In this document: piece by piece, positions 1-8,072 of the stretch
Numbering within the stretch: position 1 is the stretch's first letter
Layout of the letters: each line of letters opens with the position of its first letter
The notes under the pieces: generated by a model
What the model was told of the DNA's origin: nothing
What the model saw: the letters and a program-made list of their open reading frames with translations, nothing else
Databases searched by the model: none
Origin: Clostridia bacterium
Lineage (GTDB): Bacteria; Bacillota; Clostridia; Oscillospirales; CAG-272
Assembly (NCBI GenBank): GCA_017398585.1
Contig: JAFQFS010000057.1
Span: 1-38,809 of the forward strand
Direction of reading: 5' to 3'
Length of the DNA: 38,809 nt
Translations under genes and position numbers: made by a program

Positions 1-285
1 AGTTTCAACAAACGCAAAGCACGAACGGCGGCAGCCAAGGAGTGCGGTGTATCACCTACAGTAGCTGAATTCTATAAGGGCGTACTAAATCACGGATACG
101 GAAGTGCCGAGCGCTGAACAAAACGGAGTTTTGAGAAGTCGCTCCACTATTCCTCATGGCTTTTACTACTCCACGTTAACGGATCGAACAGTTTAAGCCG
201 TACTCCACCAAAAATCCCCTTATTTAAGAGGTTTGGAGAGGAGTCTGAGGAGAACCTTTCCTCTGAAAAGGTTCTCCTCAGGAAC
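1..285 (+). repeat. Left copy of a dispersed repeat, inverted relative to 38468-38753
   Basis: This gene-free stretch aligns over its whole length with the reverse complement of the right end of the window, at about 85% identity by eye. The best conserved blocks are 10-50, 100-145 and 229-280. The inner end is a hairpin at 246-280 with 14-bp arms (TGAGGAGAACCTTT and its complement), preceded by GAGGTTTGGAGAGGAGTC. A reading frame ending at about 116 (…TVAEFYKGVL…GSAER, stop) is also conserved in the right copy, but there it carries an in-frame stop, so I do not call a gene. The hairpin lies 37 bp beyond the stop of the gene at 317-1273 and could terminate it. The repeat is cut by the window start. 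Confidence 0.85.
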
Positions 286-316
286 AAACGCCCTGCACTC
301 TCCCCATTTTGTCCCC

Positions 317-1273
317 TTACCCCTTGTAATGCCGGTACTTTTCCGCCGCATCAAGAATCGCGACAATATTCTCGAGGGGGATTTCGTAGTTCAGTTCGAC
401 GTTCAGACCGAGACCGCCTTCCGGCAGATAGAGAGCTTCCACACATTCCGCGAAGTGGTCGTGGATCTGGGACGGAGTCGCGAACGGGAAAAGCTGGCGG
501 TCCATGTCGAGGTTGATCGGGATTTTCCCCTTGCAGACACGCACGAGGTTGTCGAGACCGTTCGCGCGGATCTGCGGATTGATCATGTCCACGCCGCATT
601 CCGCAAGGTCGGGCATGATTTCCCAGATGCAGCCGTCGGTGTGCATGTAGATGAGCGTGTCGGGCTTCGCCGCCTTGATCTTGCCGTAGAGCTTGCTGAA
701 GCAGGGCTTCAGATACTTTCTCCAGCGGTGCGGACCGATCGCAAGACCGCGCTGCATGCCGAGGTCATCGCCGAAGTAGGCAATCTCACCGAGACCGGGC
801 AGGATCACATCCATCTGTGCGCAGTTGTAGGTCAGGACTTTGTCGATCAGGGTCTGGATCTCTTTGCCTTCCTCCGCAAACATGGACATCGCAAGTTCAA
901 AGCCGCAGAGGTCGAGCAGACGGAGATACATGAATCCGTGCGGGAAACGTCCGCTGCGGTCCGCGGGGATTTCGAGCGTCATCACGTCTTCTTCACTCTT
1001 GACGGGATGTCCCTTGACGATGGATTCGTTCCCTTCCTGAATGTTTTCCCAGACACAGCCCCATTCATCGGTGAACGTGCCGGTATGGTAGGACGACGCA
1101 TACTGATACGTGTGCGGGTCGTACTGGAAATTGTTGAAAAACTGCGGATATTCGTTCGCGATGCGCTGGAATTCATCGCCGTATTTCAGCCAGACCGCCG
1201 GAAGTGCACTGACTCCAACCGGAATGGTCGCGGGATGTTCGTAACGGATCGCCTGTGCAAGTAAGCTGGACAT
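317..1273 (-). CDS. Uroporphyrinogen decarboxylase (URO-D) superfamily protein
   Basis: A 318-residue protein with the URO-D TIM-barrel pattern. It has FGDDLGMQ near residues 168-174, YMHTDGC at 209-215 followed by the typical I-P-D-L-E-GVD-NPQ run, and a late block GGLGLNVELNYEIP. The superfamily includes haem-pathway decarboxylases and corrinoid-linked methyltransferases such as MtaA. The methyltransferases carry an H-x-C zinc pair, whereas here the equivalent is H211-T-D, so methyl transfer to zinc-thiolate chemistry is uncertain. The sequence lacks an N-terminal signal. The start has AAAGGAG eight bases upstream, and its own promoter lies at 1304-1332. It sits downstream of, but separate from, the oxidoreductase cluster at 1401-3950. 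URO-D paralogues of this length are common beside sugar-catabolic genes in Clostridia; the substrate is unknown. Confidence 0.8.
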   Translation of the reverse strand: MSSLLAQAIRYEHPATIPVGVSALPAVWLKYGDEFQRIANEYPQFFNNFQYDPHTYQYASSYHTGTFTDEWGCVWENIQEGNESIVKGHPVKSEEDVMTLEIPADRSGRFPHGFMYLRLLDLCGFELAMSMFAEEGKEIQTLIDKVLTYNCAQMDVILPGLGEIAYFGDDLGMQRGLAIGPHRWRKYLKPCFSKLYGKIKAAKPDTLIYMHTDGCIWEIMPDLAECGVDMINPQIRANGLDNLVRVCKGKIPINLDMDRQLFPFATPSQIHDHFAECVEALYLPEGGLGLNVELNYEIPLENIVAILDAAEKYRHYKG

Positions 1274-1303
1274 TTTGTCGTTCTCCTTTGGAGTTTTTTC
1301 TTT

Positions 1304-1332
1304 ATTATATCGTACCTATCCTCAAAAATCAA
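1304..1332 (-). promoter_or_regulatory. Sigma-A type promoter for the URO-D gene
   Basis: On the minus strand TTGATT (1327-1332), a 17-bp spacer and a perfect TATAAT (1304-1309) lie about 30 bp before the start codon. Confidence 0.8.
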
Positions 1333-1365
1333 TCGGGATTTCAAAGGATATCCGTACTTTTTCAC

Positions 1366-1395
1366 TAAAAAGCAGGAGAGATTTGCTCTCCTGCT
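1366..1395 (-). terminator. Intrinsic terminator after the quinone oxidoreductase gene
   Basis: A ten-base perfect stem (AGCAGGAGAG/CTCTCCTGCT, 1371-1395, five-base loop) followed on the minus strand by TTTT. It sits six bases past the stop of the gene at 1401-2390 and isolates the URO-D gene from it. Confidence 0.85.
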
Positions 1396-1400
1396 GAGAT

Positions 1401-2390
1401 TTATCCGACCGTCAGTACCACTTTGCCGATATTCTGTCCGTGATAAAGAATGTCATGCGCGGCTTCTGCTTCCGTAATCGGAAGAACACGGCAGACCGTC
1501 GGCTTCACGTCTCCGGTCTCCACCTTCGGAAAAACGTGTTTCACCAGATCGGCGAGCAGTTCCGCCTTGACCTCCGGTGCGCGGGAACGGAGCGTACTGC
1601 CGATGATGCGGATGTTTCGGACAAACACGTTCTTCAGATCCACTTCCGTGAACGCTCCGGCGAGAGAGGCAATCATAATCCAGCGCGCGCCGCGGTTCAG
1701 ATACGGCAGACAGCGTCCCATCTGTTCTCCGCCAAGGCAGTCGATGGCAACATCCACGCCGTGTCCGGCATCCAGCTCGGCTTTCAGAACCTCTGTGAGA
1801 TCCTGTTCGCGGGTGTTGACGATGATATCCGCACCGAGAGGACGGATTGCATCAACCTGCTCCGCCTTGCGGACGGTCGTGATCACACGGATACCGAACG
1901 ATTTCGCCATCGGAATCATTACACTTGCCAATCCGCTGGCACCTGCCGTGACGAGGAGGGTGTCGCCGGATCTGATGTTCCCTTCCGTGAACAGATTCAG
2001 GTAAGAAGTCGCGAACGCTTCCGGGATCGCGGCAGCTTCGGTCATCGTACAGTTCGCGGGCACCGGCATCAACATATCGTAACGGACGCTGACGTATTCG
2101 GCATACCCGCCGCCGCCGAGAAGAGCGCAGACCCGGTCACCGGGCTTCCAGTCCGACCTCTCTGCCGCTTCCGTCCCGACGTTCACAACGGTTCCGGATA
2201 TCTCCAGCCCCATCCATTCGGGACAGCCGGGCGGCGGGGGATAGTTCCCTTCCCGCTGCATCAGGTCAGCACGGTTGATTCCGGCAGCCTCGATTCTGAT
2301 GAGGCATTCGTCCTCCGCCATGACCGGTTCGGGCACGTCCGTCCAGACAAGGGAGTGTTTTTCGTCATTCTTTATGAGAATAGCTTTCAT
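1401..2390 (-). CDS. NAD(P)H:quinone oxidoreductase-like medium-chain dehydrogenase
   Basis: A 329-residue MDR-superfamily protein of the zinc-free quinone oxidoreductase (PIG3-like) group. The N-terminal half has the family signature E-A-A-G-I-N-R-A-D (35-43) followed by NYPPPPGCPEWMGLEISG. The Rossmann half begins at about residue 140 with AGASGLAS, the variant nucleotide-binding glycine motif. No catalytic or structural zinc cysteines are visible. The family reduces quinones or enone-type substrates with NADPH. The start is set at MKAILIKN because GTGAGGTC stands upstream and overlaps the previous stop; an in-frame extension of 16 residues lacks conservation features. It lies 13 bp after the aldolase-like gene and is probably co-transcribed with it and the SDR gene. 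Confidence 0.85.
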   Translation of the reverse strand: MKAILIKNDEKHSLVWTDVPEPVMAEDECLIRIEAAGINRADLMQREGNYPPPPGCPEWMGLEISGTVVNVGTEAAERSDWKPGDRVCALLGGGGYAEYVSVRYDMLMPVPANCTMTEAAAIPEAFATSYLNLFTEGNIRSGDTLLVTAGASGLASVMIPMAKSFGIRVITTVRKAEQVDAIRPLGADIIVNTREQDLTEVLKAELDAGHGVDVAIDCLGGEQMGRCLPYLNRGARWIMIASLAGAFTEVDLKNVFVRNIRIIGSTLRSRAPEVKAELLADLVKHVFPKVETGDVKPTVCRVLPITEAEAAHDILYHGQNIGKVVLTVG

Positions 2391-2403
2391 GGTTCGGCTG
2401 ACC

Positions 2404-3180
2404 TCACTTTGAGATATAGGGGAAGTGTTTCCGCACACCGATCACATCGGACAGCAGAGGCTGGCTCTTTGTCGCGAGTTCGTCATGTTCCTGTACACAG
2501 AGGTACATGACGCATCCGAGCATCGGTCCGATCATCCGGTGGAGCGCGTAATGGGAGCCGCCGGACAGGAACAGGAACGGTACGTCAAGCGTTTCCTTCA
2601 GCAGAGTGGTGATGCGGAGATTTTCGATCTGTTCCGCCTCGGAATTTGCGGCAGTCACAATTTTAACGATATCCGCACCGCGCTTCTGCTGTTCAAGCGC
2701 GATCCGCAGGACTTCCTCTGCAGGGGTATATTTAAGAACATGCGAGGACATCAGCACTTCTCCTCCCGCTTCGTGGATGCGGTCGATCAGGCGGAGCTGC
2801 TTATCGACGGCGGCGGGATCTTCGGTCATTTCCTGCGGGTGACGGCAAAACATATCGCCCATGACATCACAGAGAGTCGCGCCGTATTCTGCAAGAGTGA
2901 CGAGACCGTCGGAGATTTCGTCGTCGGTCATACCGGCATTGAGTCCGCCGCGATAGTTGGTGACGTAGACCGGACGTCCTTCCATCGCTTCAAAAATTGA
3001 CCGGATAGTTGTTTCGTCACGGTACTGCTTTTCCAGCTGGCACTGCTGGAAGCCAAAAGCGGTGCATCCTCCGCCGATCGCGCGGCGGATGGTGGACACA
3101 GCATTTTCCGGAGTTCTTGACTGGATCATGCAGCACAGCAGAGGTTCGGAATGTCCGAGAAAAGTGGGACGGATGTTCAT
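2404..3180 (-). CDS. Class I 3-dehydroquinate dehydratase-like aldolase
   Basis: A 258-residue TIM barrel resembling type I dehydroquinase (AroD). The Schiff-base lysine appears in GADIVKI (K173) and the catalytic histidine in SSH (H147), spaced as in AroD, followed by YTPAEEVL, which matches the family's TP-x-EL stretch. Late blocks SGGSHYALHR and TKSQPL correspond to the substrate-binding SR and PGQ loops but are altered. The early E-x-R motif of true dehydroquinases is replaced by FGFQQCQLE, so substrate binding must differ. It may be a retro-aldol or dehydratase enzyme of a catabolic route and need not belong to shikimate biosynthesis. TGAGGAGG at the SDR stop serves as its ribosome binding site, giving tight coupling. 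Confidence 0.65.
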   Translation of the reverse strand: MNIRPTFLGHSEPLLCCMIQSRTPENAVSTIRRAIGGGCTAFGFQQCQLEKQYRDETTIRSIFEAMEGRPVYVTNYRGGLNAGMTDDEISDGLVTLAEYGATLCDVMGDMFCRHPQEMTEDPAAVDKQLRLIDRIHEAGGEVLMSSHVLKYTPAEEVLRIALEQQKRGADIVKIVTAANSEAEQIENLRITTLLKETLDVPFLFLSGGSHYALHRMIGPMLGCVMYLCVQEHDELATKSQPLLSDVIGVRKHFPYISK

Positions 3181-3191
3181 AAATTACCTCC

Positions 3192-3950
3192 TCAGTGCCA
3201 GCGGCCCATGGCGTCGCGGCCGCCGTCGATCATGATGTTGGTTCCGTTGATGAACTGTCCCTTATCGGAAGCGATGAACAGGATCAGGTCGATGATCTCC
3301 TGCGGATCCGCCGCACGTCCGAGGAGGGTTTTCATGTTTGCCATTGCGGGGCGGGTCAGGACGGGACCCGGCGACACACAGACACAGCGTACATTGTACT
3401 TTGCACCGTACTGCGCAAGGGACTTCGTCAGGCCGTACATGAGACCGCTCTTGGCAGTGGGATAATCCGTACCGGCACCGTCGCCTTCCGCGCCGGTGAT
3501 GGAACCGATGTTGATAATGAGACCGCTCTTCTGTTCGCGCATCTGCTTCATGACCGCATGAGCAAAGTAGAACGGTCCCTTGAGATTCACATCAATCCCC
3601 CAGTCATACACATCGATCGGAACGTCCGGAAACTCGAGCGATCCGTCCACCTTAAGCATACGCCGCGCCGTTCCTCCGGCGAAGTTTGCCATCAGGTCGA
3701 TGCTGCCGAATTCCGCAACGGCACGGTCACGTGCTGCGCAGACCTGCCCGTAATCCCGTACGTCGCAGACGATCCCGCAGGCACGTCCGCCGTCCTTCGC
3801 ATTGATCTCCGCGACTTTTTCCATCAGCACAGGCTCGTTCACGTCGCACATCAGGACATTCCCGCCTTCCGCTGCCCAGCACTGCGCAAACAGAAGCCCC
3901 ATCCCGGAAGCCGCACCGGTCGATATGGCGGTTTTTCCAGCAAAACCCAT
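3192..3950 (-). CDS. Short-chain dehydrogenase/reductase (SDR)
   Basis: A 252-residue classical SDR. Visible motifs are TGAASGMG (11-18, cofactor binding), CDVRD near 62, NFAGG (89-93), catalytic S150, Y163 and K167 (YPTAK), and the SPGPV loop. Closing IMIDGG is also typical. It should oxidise a secondary alcohol, or reduce a ketone, with NAD(P). It starts with AAGGAG seven bases upstream. It leads a tight three-gene run (SDR, aldolase-like, quinone oxidoreductase-like), with gaps of 11 and 13 bp, which suggests sequential steps on one small molecule. I found no convincing promoter in the 130 bp before it, although a hairpin separates it from the transporter gene. Confidence 0.92.
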   Translation of the reverse strand: MGFAGKTAISTGAASGMGLLFAQCWAAEGGNVLMCDVNEPVLMEKVAEINAKDGGRACGIVCDVRDYGQVCAARDRAVAEFGSIDLMANFAGGTARRMLKVDGSLEFPDVPIDVYDWGIDVNLKGPFYFAHAVMKQMREQKSGLIINIGSITGAEGDGAGTDYPTAKSGLMYGLTKSLAQYGAKYNVRCVCVSPGPVLTRPAMANMKTLLGRAADPQEIIDLILFIASDKGQFINGTNIMIDGGRDAMGRWH

Positions 3951-4043
3951 AATGTTTCTCCTTATCTGTAAGAAAATTCTGTTTATAGTTTACCACATAA
4001 ATGTGAATATTTCTACTTTCCGCCACCAAAAGCAAAAGAAGTA

Positions 4044-4070
4044 CCCGGCAGGTCAGACAAACCAGCCGGG
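4044..4070 (-). terminator. Possible terminator after the MFS transporter gene
   Basis: Stem CCCGGC-GGT/ACC-GCCGGG with one mismatch and a short loop, nine bases past the stop at 4079. The following T tract (TACTTCTTTT on the minus strand) is weak, so some read-through into the SDR gene is plausible. Confidence 0.5.
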
Positions 4071-4078
4071 CAATCATA

Positions 4079-5311
4079 TTATTCTTTTTTGTCGGATTTC
4101 CGGATGTGGAAATAAACCGGGATCGCCGCAAGCGGGAACAGCATACCCACGAGCATGCCGAGCTTCATGCCGAACTGATCCGGGGAAAGACCGAGATTCT
4201 GTGCGAGGGAAACCGCCGAGGGACTTCCGATCGCGAGGTCGGTGATGATGCCGATCAGCTGCGGTGCAACGGACGCACCGAGGTCACCGCCCGCCGCCAT
4301 CATTGCATAAATGAACACGCCGCCCGTCGGGAAACGGTCGGATGCGACGATCAGGCTTCCCGGCCAGAGCATCGAGACACAAAAACCGGTGAATGCACAT
4401 GCCAACAGCCCGATCACCGGAATGTTCGACAGCGCCGCGATCAGGTAACACAGCGCGGTGCCGATACCGCCCATGAAGAGAACATTTCCAATACGTCTGC
4501 CGACCTTTGAATAAAGCGTGCGTCCGGTGCCAAGCATGACCGAGAACAGCGCAACGCCGAAGATGTCGCCCCAGACCTTTGGTATGCCGAGCGCCTGCTC
4601 AAGATATCCCGAGCTCCACTGTGCCATCGTGCATTCGGCGGCACCACCGAGGAAGATCGCCGTCACGCAGAGCCAGAGACCTTTGTTTTTCAGGAATTCC
4701 AGCACACCTGCGGCTTTTTCGGGAGTCCCCATCTGCGGGATCTCCGTTCCGGCAAACAGCAGGAAAGAGGTCAGCGGGATCAGAAGGAACAAAAACGCCA
4801 GCCCCTGCCAGTATTCCGCACCTGCGGCAAGAAGGAACAGCGTACTGATGAGGATCACACCTACGACACCCCACGCGTAAACGGAGTGCAGCTTGCTCAT
4901 TTCGTGATCCGGGTCCTTCGCCGGGATCGCCGCGATGACGGGGCTGATCAGTACTTCCGCAAGTCCTCCGGACGCGGAGAAGATGATCGTCCCGAGAACC
5001 AGACCAAGATACACGGCATCCGGGAAGATGAACGGCCATACCGCATAGACAAACAGTCCCGCAACTGTCAGCGCAGGCGTCATCTTTACGGCAAGCGGAA
5101 TGTTGAATTTATGGGAGAAGAACGAGAAGATCAGGTCGATCGTCAACTGAGTGAAAAAGTTGACAAGAACGAGAAGCCCGAGAAGGGAGTACGAAATTCC
5201 GTATAATGTCCGGAACGTCAGAAAAAGGATCGGCGAAAGATTGCCTACAACAGACATCGAAATGTTGGTCGTGTAGCAGGCAAGCTTCAGCCGTCTGTAT
5301 TTTTTGTCCAT
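4079..5311 (-). CDS. Major facilitator superfamily transporter, FucP/FHS-like
   Basis: About 410 residues with roughly twelve hydrophobic segments and a central loop near residues 205-225 (GTEIPQMGTPEKAAG). Features such as the RTLYGISYSLLG segment and the G-R-R-I-G loop after the eighth segment fit sugar or organic-acid MFS porters of the fucose permease-like group. It is an integral membrane importer by inference; the substrate may be that of the neighbouring dehydrogenase cluster. The start is placed at MDKKYRRLK, ten bases after AAGGAG. Longer in-frame starts put the ribosome site too close or have none. A strong promoter lies at 5349-5377. Confidence 0.82.
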   Translation of the reverse strand: MDKKYRRLKLACYTTNISMSVVGNLSPILFLTFRTLYGISYSLLGLLVLVNFFTQLTIDLIFSFFSHKFNIPLAVKMTPALTVAGLFVYAVWPFIFPDAVYLGLVLGTIIFSASGGLAEVLISPVIAAIPAKDPDHEMSKLHSVYAWGVVGVILISTLFLLAAGAEYWQGLAFLFLLIPLTSFLLFAGTEIPQMGTPEKAAGVLEFLKNKGLWLCVTAIFLGGAAECTMAQWSSGYLEQALGIPKVWGDIFGVALFSVMLGTGRTLYSKVGRRIGNVLFMGGIGTALCYLIAALSNIPVIGLLACAFTGFCVSMLWPGSLIVASDRFPTGGVFIYAMMAAGGDLGASVAPQLIGIITDLAIGSPSAVSLAQNLGLSPDQFGMKLGMLVGMLFPLAAIPVYFHIRKSDKKE

Positions 5312-5348
5312 TGCCGTCATGCTCCTTGAAACAGTCGGATTTTTCTGC

Positions 5349-5377
5349 ATTATAGCACATTGTTCCGGGAGGGTCAA
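5349..5377 (-). promoter_or_regulatory. Sigma-A type promoter for the MFS transporter gene
   Basis: Minus strand TTGACC (5372-5377), a 17-bp spacer and TATAAT (5349-5354). This places transcription start inside the upstream part of the long reading frame and so supports the shorter protein start. Confidence 0.8.
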
Positions 5378-5419
5378 GCAGATTTTCACAATTCCGGTCC
5401 GATTATTTTCTCACCATAC

Positions 5420-5448
5420 TTGCAAATTGCCGTAAAACAAGGTATAAT
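5420..5448 (+). promoter_or_regulatory. Sigma-A type promoter for the GH2 operon
   Basis: TTGCAA (5420-5425), a 17-bp spacer and TATAAT (5443-5448), about 50 bp upstream of the GH2 start. It excludes the longer in-frame start at 5457, which would coincide with the transcription start. Confidence 0.85.
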
Positions 5449-5457
5449 GTACGGGAA

Positions 5458-5469
5458 TGCGTTTACGCA
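5458..5469. promoter_or_regulatory. Candidate operator at the GH2 transcription start
   Basis: The dyad TGCGT-TT-ACGCA lies about ten bases after the -10 box, where a repressor would block initiation. The overlapping dyad GTTT-ACGC-AAAC is also present. The sequence resembles LacI-type operators only loosely, and no regulator gene is adjacent. Confidence 0.4.
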
Positions 5470-5498
5470 AACCTCAGAAACCGAAAGGAAATTTACTT

Positions 5499-7202
5499 AT
5501 GTACAGATGCGAACATCCGAAGCCGCAGTTCGAACGCGCGGCATGGACCAACCTCAACGGCGAATGGCAGTTTGAAATCGACCGCGGCAACAGCGGCGTG
5601 GCACGCAAGCTCTACGAAGACACCGTGTCCCTCGGCGGCACCATCAATGTTCCCTTCTGCCCCCAGAGCAAGCTCTCCGGCGTGGAAGACAAGGACTTCA
5701 TGTCCTCCGTATGGTACAAGAAGACCGTGGAACTGACCGAAGAACAGGTATCCGGCATCGTTTATCTCCACTTCGGCGCGGTTGACTACCTCTCCACCGT
5801 TTACATCAACGGCAAGCGCGCAGGCAAGCACAAGGGCGGCTATGTCTCCTTCAAGATCGACGTGACCGAATTTGTCCACGCAGGTACCAACACCATCTGC
5901 CTCCATGCGGAAGACGACGAACGCGACCGCCTTATTCCGCGCGGCAAGCAGTCCGAATGGTATTACTCCCACGGCTGCGACTACACCAGAACCACCGGTA
6001 TCTGGCAGACCGTATGGATGGAATACGTTCCCGCGACCCACATCGAAAAGGTAAAGTATCTCACCGACGCCGAAGCCGGTACCCTCACCGTAATGGCTGA
6101 TCTCTGCGGCGCAGGCACCCTCACCGTTTCCGCTTCCTTCGAAGGAAAGGACTGCGGCACCGCGTCCGTTGCTTCCGGCGGCGGTCAGGCGATCCTCACC
6201 CTCGCTCTCACCGAAAAGCACCTGTGGGAACTCGGCAAGGGCGGTCTTTACGACCTCACTCTCACCTACGGCGACGACGTGGTCAAGAGCTACTTCGGTC
6301 TTCGTTCCATCGCTTACTGCAACAACAAGTTCTACCTCAACGGCAAGTCCGTCTTCCAGAGACTCGTTCTCGACCAGGGCTTCAATCCGGAAGGCGTTTA
6401 CACCGCTCCCACGGATGAATTCCTTGCTGCGGACATCGATCTCTCCATGGCAATGGGCTTCAACGGCGCACGTCTCCACGAAAAGGTATTCGAAGAACGC
6501 TTCCTCTACCACGCAGACCGTAAGGGTTACATCGTATGGGGCGAATATCCGAACTGGGGTCTTGACCATTCCTACGCGGATTCCGTCTACGGCATCCTTC
6601 CCGAATGGCTTGAAGAAGTTGACCGTGACTTCAACCACCCGTCCATCGTCGGCTGGTGTCCCTTCAACGAAACCTGGGATATGAACGGCAGACGTCAGTT
6701 CAATGACCTGCTCAACCTCGTTTACAACGCAACCAAGGCTGCTGACCCGACCCGTCCCTGCATCGATACGAGCGGTAACTATCACGTGGACAAGACCGAC
6801 GTTTACGACGTTCACGACTATGAACAGGATCCCGTAAAGTTCGCGGAACACTTCTCTGATTTCAATGATTTCGGTACCAATTCCAACGGCATCGGCAGAC
6901 GTCAGCACTACGATGGCAAGACCCCGTTCTTCGTAAGTGAATACGGCGGAATCCGCTGGACCGACAACCAGGACGGCTGGGGTTACGGCAATGCACCGAA
7001 GACCGAAGAAGAATTCCTTACCCGTCTCAAGGATCTGACTGATGTCATGCTCGACGATGACCGCATCTTCGCATACTGCTACACCCAGCTCACCGACGTC
7101 GAACAGGAACAGAACGGTCTCTACACCTACGACCGCAAGCCGAAGTTCGATCCCGCGACCATTCACGCGATCTTCTCCCGCAAGGCAGCGATCGAAGACT
7201 GA
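5499..7202 (+). CDS. Glycoside hydrolase family 2 beta-glycosidase
   Basis: A 567-residue GH2 enzyme. An N-terminal sugar-binding jelly roll (about 10-175, with LNGEWQF and YINGKRAGKHKGGY), an immunoglobulin-like domain (about 180-270) and a TIM barrel (from about 275, LNGKSVFQR) are visible. The acid/base is N390-E391 in WCPFNETWD and the nucleophile is E481 in VSEYGG. It is short for a beta-galactosidase and closer in size to beta-glucuronidase-type members; specificity cannot be read off. No signal peptide is present, so it acts in the cytoplasm on imported glycosides. Codon use is strongly biased (lysine almost only AAG, leucine mostly CTC), unlike neighbouring genes, which suggests high expression. 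It has AAAGGA nine bases before ATG, and the metallophosphoesterase follows after 36 bp. Confidence 0.93.
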   Translation: MYRCEHPKPQFERAAWTNLNGEWQFEIDRGNSGVARKLYEDTVSLGGTINVPFCPQSKLSGVEDKDFMSSVWYKKTVELTEEQVSGIVYLHFGAVDYLSTVYINGKRAGKHKGGYVSFKIDVTEFVHAGTNTICLHAEDDERDRLIPRGKQSEWYYSHGCDYTRTTGIWQTVWMEYVPATHIEKVKYLTDAEAGTLTVMADLCGAGTLTVSASFEGKDCGTASVASGGGQAILTLALTEKHLWELGKGGLYDLTLTYGDDVVKSYFGLRSIAYCNNKFYLNGKSVFQRLVLDQGFNPEGVYTAPTDEFLAADIDLSMAMGFNGARLHEKVFEERFLYHADRKGYIVWGEYPNWGLDHSYADSVYGILPEWLEEVDRDFNHPSIVGWCPFNETWDMNGRRQFNDLLNLVYNATKAADPTRPCIDTSGNYHVDKTDVYDVHDYEQDPVKFAEHFSDFNDFGTNSNGIGRRQHYDGKTPFFVSEYGGIRWTDNQDGWGYGNAPKTEEEFLTRLKDLTDVMLDDDRIFAYCYTQLTDVEQEQNGLYTYDRKPKFDPATIHAIFSRKAAIED

Positions 7203-7238
7203 TCCGCCGTACGGCACTCAGAGAGCGAGGTCATGACC

Positions 7239-8063
7239 ATGAATATTCTGAAAAACACACTCTCCGTCGGCGCCGAAACACCGTTTGTTTTTCTCCATGT
7301 CTCGGACATTCATCTGTCCGAGTCGGACGAAAACGACAGTCCGGAACGCCGTGCGTTCGCCGCTGACCGGAAACGTGATTTTGCGTTTGCGCCGGCTGCG
7401 GTGGAATTCATCCGCAACTATGTGAAGAAAACGGGATCTCCGATTGTCAATACCGGTGATATGCTGGACTTCATCACACCGGAAAACATCCGCATCGCAC
7501 GGGGACTTGTCGAAGATACCGATATGATGATGGCAGCCGGAAATCACGAATACTGGCACTGTCCGAACAACCGCTTCTCCTACGACGACGTTCCGGAAAC
7601 CTATGCCGGAAAAAACCGCTCCCTCGCGGAAGTCGAACGGGGACTCGGGATCGACATCCGGTTCTCCTGCCGTGAAATCGGCGGCGTGAATCTGGTCTGC
7701 ATGGACGACTCGGATTACCATATCGACGCGGAACTCTTCGAAAAGCTGAAGACAGTGGAAGCGGAAGGAAAGCCCATCCTGCTGTTCATGCACATTCCGC
7801 TCTATTCGGCTCACATCGGCAGAGAAGCGAAGTTCTCCCTGAACGCTCCGCCGCAGTATTTCGAAAACTGTCATCCGGTGGATGTTTTCGAACGGACACC
7901 GGACGAACTGACCTGTCAGATCTGCGATTACATCCGTCAGTCCCCGCTGATCAAATGTGTTCTCAGCGGACACACCCATGCAAACACGGAAATTCTGGGT
8001 CTCGATGCTCAGGACCAGATTATCACCGGCTGCAACACCATCCGTGAGATCACGGTTATCTGA
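7239..8063 (+). CDS. Calcineurin-like metallophosphoesterase
   Basis: A 274-residue protein with the full metallophosphoesterase signature: SDIH (D23, H25), NTGDMLD (GD at 73-74), GNHEYWH (101-107), MHIPLY and the closing GHTHAN. These residues bind two metal ions and cleave phosphomonoesters or diesters. No signal peptide or membrane segment is visible. The start is placed at the second ATG (7239), eight bases after GAGG; the first ATG at 7233 is only two bases away from it. It is the second gene of the GH2 transcript, which ends at the terminator at 8073-8110. A link to sugar-phosphate turnover is inference only. Confidence 0.88.
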   Translation: MNILKNTLSVGAETPFVFLHVSDIHLSESDENDSPERRAFAADRKRDFAFAPAAVEFIRNYVKKTGSPIVNTGDMLDFITPENIRIARGLVEDTDMMMAAGNHEYWHCPNNRFSYDDVPETYAGKNRSLAEVERGLGIDIRFSCREIGGVNLVCMDDSDYHIDAELFEKLKTVEAEGKPILLFMHIPLYSAHIGREAKFSLNAPPQYFENCHPVDVFERTPDELTCQICDYIRQSPLIKCVLSGHTHANTEILGLDAQDQIITGCNTIREITVI

Positions 8064-8072
8064 TGAAACAAT

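Noticed and set aside
1-116. Short reading frame ending in GSAER in the left repeat
   Set aside because: The right copy has a stop within it and there is no start or ribosome site; probably a repeat-borne remnant.
317-1273. Corrinoid methyltransferase acting with the homocysteine methyltransferase at 32200
   Set aside because: The H-x-C zinc motif is absent and the genes are 31 kb apart with separate promoters.
3985-4010. Dyad CACAT-TT-ATGTG upstream of the SDR gene as an operator
   Set aside because: Short and AT-rich, without a convincing promoter around it; not enough to call.
5493-7217. 574-codon open frame antisense to the GH2 gene
   Set aside because: It exists because the GH2 gene avoids TTA, CTA and TCA codons. 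It has no ribosome site, promoter or protein motif, and GH2 has full catalytic motifs.
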